A DNA stretch of 64,000 nucleotides from Phytoactinopolyspora alkaliphila (lineage in GTDB: Bacteria; Actinomycetota; Actinomycetes; Jiangellales; Jiangellaceae): assembly GCF_010550695.1 (NCBI RefSeq), contig NZ_JAAGOB010000005.1, positions 121,547 to 185,546 of the forward strand, read 5' to 3'. The translations under genes were made by a program, and so were the position numbers. The notes under the pieces were generated by a model. That model worked only from the letters and a program-made list of their open reading frames with translations. It made no database searches and was not told the DNA's origin. Shown one piece after another: positions 25,728 through 32,100 of the stretch (the stretch's first letter is position 1; every line of letters starts with the position of its first letter).

Positions 25728-25756
25728 TTGACATCGGCTGTGCGCGGACTCATCGT
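25728..25756 (+). promoter_or_regulatory. candidate promoter of the GntR gene
   Basis: TTGACA at 25728-25733 is followed, after 17 bases, by CATCGT at 25751-25756, a weak actinobacterial -10. It lies 16 bp before the GntR start codon. The -35 is perfect but the -10 is poor, so confidence is limited. Confidence 0.4.
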
Positions 25757-25771
25757 AAGGGGCACCTGAAG

Positions 25772-26596
25772 ATGTCAGAACCAGTCCAGACCACTGTCTC
25801 GGCGGCCGGGTTGCGGTACTTCCGGCGGCCGCGACCTATCAGGAGGGATCCGCGAGAGGTGAACGTCGTCGACGGTCCGGTCCCCAAGCATCGCCAGCTG
25901 CGACAGATTCTCCTGGCGATGGTCGAGGGAGAGCTCGTGCCAGACGCGCCGATCCCGTCGGAGCGTGAGCTGGTCACCAGGTTCGGAGTCAGCCGGGCCA
26001 CCGTGCGCGAGGCGGTCGGCCGTCTCGTCGCGGAAGGCCGCCTCTACCGAGTCCGCGGCAAGGGCACGTTCGTGGCCGCGCCGAAGGTCGAGTCGCAGAT
26101 GCATCTGGCGTCGTTCACCGAGGACATGCGCCGCCGGGGGCACAAGCCCTCGACGGTGGTGCTCGGGGCGGACGAGACTGTGGCGCCGCCGCCGGCACGG
26201 GCCGCCCTGGGCATCGACGTCACCGACCGGGCGTTCCGGGTGGAGCGGCTGCGTTCCGCCGATGGCGCGCCGATGGCGCACGAGGTGTCCTGGCTGCCGG
26301 CGGCGCCCTTGCCGGGCATGCTGGAGCGGGACCTGACGAGCTCCATCTACTCGATCCTCGCTCACGACTACGGCCGTGTCCTGGACTCCGCGGCGCAGAC
26401 CGTCTGGGCGGAGGGCGCCGACCCGCTGCGGGCCCGGCTTCTCCGGGTGCCGCCCGCGGCGCCGCTGCTCGTGTTCCGGAAGACGTCGTATGCCGCTGGC
26501 CGCCCGCTCGAGCACGTCACCTCCTGGTATCGAGCAGACCGATACCAGGTGCACATGACCCTGGACAGCGCCTTGCACGGTCACCGCCAGCACTGA
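25772..26596 (+). CDS. GntR-family (HutC/DasR-like) transcriptional regulator
   Basis: The 274-residue protein has an N-terminal GntR winged HTH (KHRQLRQILLAMVEGELVPD, then PIPSERELVTRFGVSRATVR) and a C-terminal UTRA ligand domain ending VTSWYRADRYQVHM, the HutC/DasR pattern. UTRA domains of this kind bind sugar phosphates such as glucosamine-6-phosphate. ATG 25772 is taken because it follows a purine-rich AAGGGG; the frame extends further upstream into the promoter. A 16-bp sequence with 12 matches to the DasR operator lies at 25780-25795, inside the first codons, suggesting autoregulation. Its neighbour, the SIS-domain gene, is the likely target. Confidence 0.87.
   Translation: MSEPVQTTVSAAGLRYFRRPRPIRRDPREVNVVDGPVPKHRQLRQILLAMVEGELVPDAPIPSERELVTRFGVSRATVREAVGRLVAEGRLYRVRGKGTFVAAPKVESQMHLASFTEDMRRRGHKPSTVVLGADETVAPPPARAALGIDVTDRAFRVERLRSADGAPMAHEVSWLPAAPLPGMLERDLTSSIYSILAHDYGRVLDSAAQTVWAEGADPLRARLLRVPPAAPLLVFRKTSYAAGRPLEHVTSWYRADRYQVHMTLDSALHGHRQH
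25780..25795. promoter_or_regulatory. possible DasR-type operator (dre-like) inside the start of the GntR gene
   Basis: ACCAGTCCAGACCACT matches the Streptomyces dre consensus ACTGGTCTAGACCAGT at 12 of 16 positions, keeping the central GTC...AGAC core. It overlaps codons 3-8 of the regulator. The match could be chance, and no second copy is seen by the SIS gene. Confidence 0.3.
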
Positions 26597-26718
26597 ATTC
26601 GCTCCCACCACGGCCCGCGCGGTCCCACTGCCCGCCGGCTTGCGGCTCCGCCTGCCTATGAGGCCAGGTGCGAACCGACCTGTCGGCTGCGCTCGTGCAC
26701 GTGAGAGGCTTGTCTTCC

Positions 26719-27759
26719 ATGGGCTTATTTCGACGTAGGGTCAACCGCGTCGCCGACCCACGACCGGCGATCACTCAGTTCTGGTCCTGGTGGGCCGGAC
26801 ACCGCGGTGACGTCGTCAAAGCGGTCGATGAGCACCGCATCGACGATGCCCTGCGGATGCTGCAGGAGCCGGTCACGACGATCGACGCCAGGCTCAACTG
26901 GGAGATCACCGGTGGTCGGGACAAGAAGTTCGGTCTGGTTGTCTCCGGCGCGGGCGAGCTGGACCTGCGATCCGTGGCCGAGCGGTGGGTCCTGGCGGCA
27001 CCGGACGACCCGGAGGTCGAGTTCATCTCCTCCCGCCGTCGTGACCCTGAGTTCCTCGCGTCCGGTGTGCAGAAGGTCGACGACTACGACTTCGCCATGA
27101 GTGAGCTCGTCGCCGGGGTTCGGGCGGATGCCTCAGCCGGCAAGGTGCACGTCGTCGTGCATCACCCTCTGTTCACCCTGATCGACCATGATCATCGGCT
27201 GCACGTGGCGTTCCTCGGGCTCGACGCGGCGCTCGGCGAGGAAGGCGTACAGCGCTGGATCGGCTCCATCGAGGTGTCCGTCGACCTTCCTATCGACGCG
27301 ATCCAGCTCGGCTCGTTGTACGACGTCGTGGAACAGCTACGTGCGCCCGGTGGCGGTGAGTGGGCCGCGATGGAAGGCCGTGGCCCGCGCGGGCCGGTGT
27401 TCGCGATCGTGCGCAGGGCGGCCAGCCGTTACACCCATCCGCTGGTGGACACGCACGTGGCCGTCGTGCTCGGCTACGACGCCGAGGGCAACGGCATGCC
27501 CGCCGACACGTCCATCTCGGCCGAGGTCGAGGAACTGGAATCCACGATCATGGCGGCATTCGGCGGAGACGGCCCGCATGCGGTGCATGTCGGCCACATC
27601 ACCGGAGGTGGTCACGTGGTCGCGCACTTCTACGTGGACGGTTTGGAGGTCCAGCCGGAGGTGGCCAGGCCACTGCTGGACACCTGGAGCCGGGGGAAGG
27701 CCACGCTGGCCACGGCACACGACCCGGGATGGGAACACGTCGCGGCCTTCATGGGCTAG
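26719..27759 (+). CDS. DUF695-domain protein
   Basis: The 346-residue protein begins with FWSWWAGHRGDVVKAVDEHR, an N-terminal domain typical of proteins with a C-terminal DUF695. The C-terminal section (YTHPLVDTHVAVVLGYDAEG through GHVVAHFYVDGLEV) fits that domain. No catalytic motif, signal peptide or membrane segment is visible, so it is probably cytoplasmic. DUF695 has no known function. ATG 26719 gives MGLFRRRVN; a start at 26668 would add 17 residues. Its neighbours (GntR upstream, holin-like gene downstream) do not suggest a role. Confidence 0.62.
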   Translation: MGLFRRRVNRVADPRPAITQFWSWWAGHRGDVVKAVDEHRIDDALRMLQEPVTTIDARLNWEITGGRDKKFGLVVSGAGELDLRSVAERWVLAAPDDPEVEFISSRRRDPEFLASGVQKVDDYDFAMSELVAGVRADASAGKVHVVVHHPLFTLIDHDHRLHVAFLGLDAALGEEGVQRWIGSIEVSVDLPIDAIQLGSLYDVVEQLRAPGGGEWAAMEGRGPRGPVFAIVRRAASRYTHPLVDTHVAVVLGYDAEGNGMPADTSISAEVEELESTIMAAFGGDGPHAVHVGHITGGGHVVAHFYVDGLEVQPEVARPLLDTWSRGKATLATAHDPGWEHVAAFMG

Positions 27760-27947
27760 CTTCGCTTGTGTCCCGCACCGGAACCATGGGCGCCCATCCG
27801 GGCGAGTTGTGCGCCTCTGCCGGTCGCGTGCTCTAGAGTCGCCTAGAGGCCGACAATCTCGGTGAGCTTGAGCAGCGCTCCTCCTGCTCAGCTCAGCATC
27901 GGCCGCGAACAGACTGACTGAGGAACCCAAGCAACAGGAGACTCGGG

Positions 27948-28355
27948 ATGACCACCAGGTCGACTACCGACGGCGTTGAGATGTCCACCGGTCAACTGGT
28001 CAACGCGATCAAGGACGACGTCACCGGGCTTCTCCGGGACGAAATCGATCTCGCCAAGGCGGAGTTGCGCGAGGATGCCAAGGCCGTGGGGACGGGCGTC
28101 GCGCTCGTCGCCGTGGCGGCGGTGCTCGTCATCCTCGTGGTGATCTTGCTGTCCATCGCGCTCGCGTACGGCCTGACCGCCTTGGGCCTGGCGCCCGGCT
28201 GGGCGTTCCTGATCGTCGCGGGCGTGTATCTGCTCGCTGCGGGGGCCCTCGGCCTGGTGGCCAAGGCCAGGATCTCGGGCATGAGCGGGACCACTCGAGC
28301 GAAGCAGGGCGCGCAGAAGATCGCGCAGACGATACGGACGTCATCAGAGTCGTGA
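27948..28355 (+). CDS. phage-holin-family (holin superfamily III-like) membrane protein
   Basis: The 135-residue protein has an amphipathic N-terminal helix region (LVNAIKDDVTGLLRDEIDLA, then KAELREDAKAVG), followed by two membrane spans, VALVAVAAVLVILVVILLSI and GWAFLIVAGVYLLAAGALGL, and a basic tail. It matches the actinobacterial holin-X family, which is chromosomal and not evidence of a prophage. AGGAG seven bases before ATG 27948 supports the start. Its stop overlaps the GTG of the next alpha/beta hydrolase gene. The same membrane-protein/hydrolase order precedes marP in mycobacteria (Rv3669-Rv3670), where it is not understood. Confidence 0.82.
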   Translation: MTTRSTTDGVEMSTGQLVNAIKDDVTGLLRDEIDLAKAELREDAKAVGTGVALVAVAAVLVILVVILLSIALAYGLTALGLAPGWAFLIVAGVYLLAAGALGLVAKARISGMSGTTRAKQGAQKIAQTIRTSSES

Positions 28356-29272
28356 GCCAGATCGCAGAAGTGTTCGACGACAGAGTCGAGGTCGCGGGGC
28401 CGTGGAGCCATCGCCGAGTCTCGGCGAACGGTGCCCAGTTCCACGTCGCCGAGCTGGGGGACGGGCCGCTGGTCCTGCTCCTGCACGGCTTCCCGGAGTT
28501 CTGGTGGGCCTGGCGGCATCAGCTGCCGCGGCTCGCGGAGGCCGGCTGGCGGGCGGTCGCCATGGACCTACGCGGATATGGCGGAAGCGACAAGCCTCCG
28601 CGTGGCTACGACCCGGCGACGTTCGCCGCAGACATCACCGGAGTCATCCAGTCGATCGGCGAGCGGAGTGCCGTCCTGGTCGGACATGGGTGGGGCGCTT
28701 TCGGCGCCTGGACGGCGGCGACCTTCCGGCCGGCGCACGTGCGCGGCGTGGCGGCGCTGTCGATGCCGCACCCGGTCACCCTGCGCAGGCATTTGATGCG
28801 CGGACACGTGATCCACGCCGGTGGTCTGCTGGGCGCTCAGACGCCATGGGTCCCGGAGCGCCGGATGATGGCGAACGAGGCGGCGGTGGTCGAGGACTTG
28901 CTGCGCAGCTGGGCATCACCCGGTAGCGGTTTCCCCGATGAGGAGGCCAGCGCCCGGTACCGCGCGGCGATGCGCATCTGGCCCGCGCCGCACTGCGCGC
29001 TGGAGTACCAGCGGTGGGCGGTGCGGTCTCTCTTCCGCAGTGACGGCAGGCGCTTCGCCAAGCGAATGGAGGCGTCGATCGACGTTCCGGTACTCCAGAT
29101 TCACGGCGGTCAGGACCGTAACTTCTCCTCGGCGCTGGCGAAGTCATCGAAGCGGCGTGTGTCCGGCCCGCACCAGTGGGTGCAGCTTGAGGGCGTGGGA
29201 CATTTTCCGCACGAGGAAGCGCCTGAGCTCACCAGCGACATTCTGGTGGAGTGGCTGACCCGGTTCCGCTGA
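28352..29272 (+). CDS. alpha/beta hydrolase (epoxide-hydrolase-like, atypical nucleophile)
   Basis: The 306-residue protein has the epoxide hydrolase layout: an oxyanion-region motif LLHGFPEFWWAWRHQLPRLA, MDLRGYGGSDKPP, a nucleophile elbow VLVGHGWGAFGAW, and a C-terminal catalytic His in GVGHFPHEEAPE. The elbow reads GHGWG, where active epoxide hydrolases have Asp and lipases Ser, so the nucleophile position is Gly. It may be inactive or use another mechanism. GTG at 28352 overlaps the holin-like gene. In mycobacteria the equivalent position is held by the EphE-type gene. It ends 9 bp from the mrp operon's last gene, which is convergent. Confidence 0.82.
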   Translation: MSQIAEVFDDRVEVAGPWSHRRVSANGAQFHVAELGDGPLVLLLHGFPEFWWAWRHQLPRLAEAGWRAVAMDLRGYGGSDKPPRGYDPATFAADITGVIQSIGERSAVLVGHGWGAFGAWTAATFRPAHVRGVAALSMPHPVTLRRHLMRGHVIHAGGLLGAQTPWVPERRMMANEAAVVEDLLRSWASPGSGFPDEEASARYRAAMRIWPAPHCALEYQRWAVRSLFRSDGRRFAKRMEASIDVPVLQIHGGQDRNFSSALAKSSKRRVSGPHQWVQLEGVGHFPHEEAPELTSDILVEWLTRFR

Positions 29273-29281
29273 GCGAGTGAG

Positions 29282-29638
29282 TCACCCGTCGTCGGCCACT
29301 GGTGCGGACGCTTCGCCGGTGGCGAGCTCGTCGTAATTGGTCTGTGCGGCCAGCGGGCTCTTCGATCGATACGCCGCCCGGCCGAGCGCGAACCCCCCGA
29401 CGGGGGCGGTGAGGAACTGGAGCGCCGCCGCAAGAGCAAGGGTGATGAACGCGGTCCACGACGGTTTGAGAAAGAACGCGCCCGCGAGTATGAGCACGAC
29501 ACCCAGGGTGGCGGCCTTGGTCACCGCGCTCAGCCTGGAGTAGACGTCGGGCAGACGCAGCAGCCCTACGGCCGACATGATGATGAAGAACACGCCTAGC
29601 GCGACGAACACGCTCCCGACGACGTCCCAGCCGTTCAT
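29282..29638 (-). CDS. mnhG: Na+/H+ antiporter subunit MrpG
   Basis: The 118-residue protein has three membrane spans (WDVVGSVFVALGVFFIIMSA; TLGVVLILAGAFFL; AFITLALAAALQFLTAPVGG) and the MnhG signature LLRLPDVYSRLSAVTKA. It is the smallest regulatory subunit of the Mrp antiporter complex. ATG 29638 overlaps the mrpF stop by 4 bp. It is the last gene of the operon. A longer same-frame ORF reaching 29941 is a shadow of mrpF and mrpE. Confidence 0.93.
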   Translation of the reverse strand: MNGWDVVGSVFVALGVFFIIMSAVGLLRLPDVYSRLSAVTKAATLGVVLILAGAFFLKPSWTAFITLALAAALQFLTAPVGGFALGRAAYRSKSPLAAQTNYDELATGEASAPVADDG

Positions 29639-29892
29639 CGGTCCCTCCGATCCACCAGCCGCGCCAGAAACACAGTGCCGAGAAACCCGACCAGGGTGGC
29701 GATCAAGACAACGTCGAAGAGCATGGGCGTGTCCAGCCGCACTCCGAGGAGCGCCGCCACGGCGACGAACAGGAAGAAGGCGAAGTCGCCGGCGGTGGCG
29801 CGGTCCGCGTCGGTGGGGCCCCTGACGATCCGCCATATCGCGGGCAGGAACGCGAGCGCGAGGGCGGCTAAGGCCAAGTCGACAAGTGTCAC
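29635..29892 (-). CDS. mnhF: Na+/H+ antiporter subunit MrpF
   Basis: The 85-residue protein has three hydrophobic helices (LVDLALAALALAFLPAIWRI; DFAFFLFVAVAALLGVRL; FDVVLIATLVGFLGTVFLA) and the conserved RGPTDADRATAGDF of MnhF/MrpF. It is part of the membrane Mrp complex that exchanges Na+ for H+. Its GTG start overlaps mrpE by 4 bp and its stop overlaps mrpG by 4 bp, showing translational coupling. Confidence 0.92.
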   Translation of the reverse strand: MTLVDLALAALALAFLPAIWRIVRGPTDADRATAGDFAFFLFVAVAALLGVRLDTPMLFDVVLIATLVGFLGTVFLARLVDRRDR

Positions 29893-30281
29893 GAGACCTC
29901 TCCGTTCGGCACGTGCCGGTCCTTGAGCCGGACGGCCGCAAGCATGCGCCGCTCGAACGTGCTGAGCTCTTTCCGGAAGGCCTCGGGATCTTCCGCGTAC
30001 ATTCCGTGTACGTAGAGGACTCCTGGATCCCGATTCACGGTGACCGTCAGCGTTCCGGGAGTCAGGGACACCAGGTTCGTCAGCAGCGTCATCTCGACCG
30101 GCGTGCGGCTTGCCAGCGGAAGCGCGACGATGCCGGGTTGTAGGCGGCTTCGCGGAGTGAGAACATCCCAGGCGACCTCCAGGCTTGCGACGACCAGCTG
30201 ATAGCTGAAGTAACCGCCGAAGTAGACGAGGCGGCCCGCTCGTGCCAGCTCGGCGCCGAACCGCCGCAGAACGTTGTTCAT
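29889..30281 (-). CDS. mnhE: Na+/H+ antiporter subunit MrpE
   Basis: The 130-residue protein is a MnhE subunit: VYFGGYFSYQLVVASLEVAW near the N-terminus, then SRLQPGIVALPLASRTPVEM, and TLTVTVNRDPGVLYVHGMYA, all family motifs. The C-terminal region is cytoplasmic and charged. It helps assemble the Mrp complex. It overlaps mrpD and mrpF by 4 bp each. Confidence 0.92.
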   Translation of the reverse strand: MNNVLRRFGAELARAGRLVYFGGYFSYQLVVASLEVAWDVLTPRSRLQPGIVALPLASRTPVEMTLLTNLVSLTPGTLTVTVNRDPGVLYVHGMYAEDPEAFRKELSTFERRMLAAVRLKDRHVPNGEVS

Positions 30282-31789
30282 CGCCCTATCACCGCCTCCA
30301 CGTATCGAGTGGTGTCGACCAGCCCCTCCGCGGCCGTCTCGACCAGGGAGAGCAAGATCTCCGCGCCCACGCCGAGTGAGACTGTCACCAGGGCGAGGAC
30401 GACGCCAGGGATGATCAGGGTGCGGCGGATCCGGGTCCGGGTGGTGGTCATGGCGCCGCCCTTGGACGCGTCGTTAATGGCCATGTCTGCGGTGCCGGCT
30501 GGAACATCCGGACCCCAGAAGGTGGAGTTCCAGATCTTGAGCATTGACAGCAAAGTGAACAGGCTTACCGCCACCGCCACTCCAGCGGCGAGGTACTCCC
30601 CGGCATCCATGGACGCCCGGATGAGCGTGAACTTGGCGAAGAAACCCGAGAACGGCGGGATCCCGGCCAACGAGAGCGCGGCGGCCAGGAAGGCGGCGGC
30701 CAGCAGCGGTTCCCGGCGAGCCAGACCACCGAGACGGTCGAGCCGGTCGGTGCCGTAGTGAGTCTCGATGGCTCCCGCGGACAGGAACAGACTTGCCTTC
30801 ACGATGGTGTGGTGCAGTAGGTAGAAGATCGACGCGGCCATGCCCGCGACGCCGAAGAATCCGAGACCCAGTGCGATGTATCCGACCTGGCTCACCATGT
30901 GGAAGGCGAGGATGGCACGCATGGAGTTCTCACCCAGCGCGCCGAAGACGCCCACGACCATCGTCACCACGGTGACCGCGAGAATGATGCTCTGCACCTG
31001 GCTGGCGCCCTCGAAGTACACGGAGAAGACCCGGAAGAGGCCGTAGATGCCGATCTTGGTGAGGAGACCCGAGAACAGCGCGGTGACGGCGGGCGACGCG
31101 TGCGGATACGTCCGGGGAAGCCAGCCGTGCAAGGGAACGAGGGCACCTTTCAGCGCCAGGGCGAGCAGGATGATCCCGCCAGCGAAGGCCGCGATTCCAC
31201 TCGCCTGCCCGGCACCGGCGAGTTCGGCCAGATTGACGCTGCCGTTCACCGCGTACACCAGCGCGATACCGCCCAGCAAGAGCGACGAGCCGAACAGATT
31301 CACCGTCAGGTACACCCGGCCGGCAGCGAGCGACGCGGGCCGCCCCGATTTCGACATGAGGACGTAACTGGGGATCAGCGCGACCTCGATCATGACGAAC
31401 AGGTTGAACAGGTCCGTGGTCAGGAGCGCGCCGAACACCCCGCCCGACAGTACGAGGACAAGAGGTGCCATCAGAGGGTCGTCGTCGTCCCCGGCCGCGA
31501 CGACGAATGTCGAGCAAACCAGCGTGAGAAGTGACATCACCACTAGAACCAGCGCGCTGAAGAGGTCGGCGGCGAACGCGATGGCGATTCCGGCTTCCCA
31601 TCCGGCGACCTGTTCCACCAGGACGTCGCCGTCACGCGTCTCGATCACCAGCAGGATGCCGAAGGCCAGCACCAGGGCGGGTGTCCCCAGCAAAAGTGTC
31701 CGGCTGAGGCCTTTGCTCTCCCGGGTCAAGGGTGTGGCCGCCGCGGCCAGCAATGGCAGCGCGACGACGAAGGGGAGCAGGTTGTTCAT
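30278..31789 (-). CDS. mnhD: Na+/H+ antiporter subunit MrpD (complex-I-like)
   Basis: The 503-residue protein has about 14 membrane spans and belongs to the NuoN/NuoM-like proton-pumping subunits. Characteristic parts are LFNLFVMIEVALIPSYVLMS, ALKGALVPLHGWLPRTYPHA (the Lys- and His-bearing proton path) and AGIPPFSGFFAKFTLI. It forms one of the two ion-translocating channels of Mrp. ATG 31789 gives MNNLLPFVVALP; a much longer ORF upstream in this frame is a read-through of the mrpC and mrpA region and is rejected. It overlaps mrpC and mrpE by 4 bp. Confidence 0.95.
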   Translation of the reverse strand: MNNLLPFVVALPLLAAAATPLTRESKGLSRTLLLGTPALVLAFGILLVIETRDGDVLVEQVAGWEAGIAIAFAADLFSALVLVVMSLLTLVCSTFVVAAGDDDDPLMAPLVLVLSGGVFGALLTTDLFNLFVMIEVALIPSYVLMSKSGRPASLAAGRVYLTVNLFGSSLLLGGIALVYAVNGSVNLAELAGAGQASGIAAFAGGIILLALALKGALVPLHGWLPRTYPHASPAVTALFSGLLTKIGIYGLFRVFSVYFEGASQVQSIILAVTVVTMVVGVFGALGENSMRAILAFHMVSQVGYIALGLGFFGVAGMAASIFYLLHHTIVKASLFLSAGAIETHYGTDRLDRLGGLARREPLLAAAFLAAALSLAGIPPFSGFFAKFTLIRASMDAGEYLAAGVAVAVSLFTLLSMLKIWNSTFWGPDVPAGTADMAINDASKGGAMTTTRTRIRRTLIIPGVVLALVTVSLGVGAEILLSLVETAAEGLVDTTRYVEAVIGR

Positions 31790-32100
31790 GTCGGAGGCTC
31801 CTCTTCCGGCACGTCGTCGGCACCGGAGCGGGCCAGGCCGAGGAGATAGACGGTGATGCCGAACGTGATGACGATGGCGGTGAGCGCGAATGCCTGGGGC
31901 AGAGGATCGGCGGCCTGGTCCGGCTCGGACGTGCCGATGAACGACACGGCCCGCCAACCCATGCCGCCCGCCGCCACCAAAAGGCTGTTGAGCGCATGCC
32001 CGATCATGACGAAGCCGATGGTCACCCGGATGAGACCTGGTTGCAGAACCAGGTAAACGCCGCCGGCCACAAGAAGACCGACGATGATCGCGGCGGTCAT
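31786..32100 (-). CDS. mnhC: Na+/H+ antiporter subunit MrpC
   Basis: The 104-residue protein resembles NuoK: three spans (IIVGLLVAGGVYLVLQPGLI; RVTIGFVMIGHALNSLLVA; ALTAIVITFGITVYLLGLA) and the conserved DPLPQAFALTAIVI. The C-terminal tail is acidic. It overlaps mrpA and mrpD by 4 bp. Function: small subunit of the Mrp antiporter, needed for assembly. Confidence 0.93.
   Translation of the reverse strand: MTAAIIVGLLVAGGVYLVLQPGLIRVTIGFVMIGHALNSLLVAAGGMGWRAVSFIGTSEPDQAADPLPQAFALTAIVITFGITVYLLGLARSGADDVPEEEPPT

Noticed and set aside
27948-28355. Holin-like protein considered as a prophage marker
   Set aside because: No phage structural, integrase or lysis genes; this family is a normal chromosomal membrane protein in actinobacteria.
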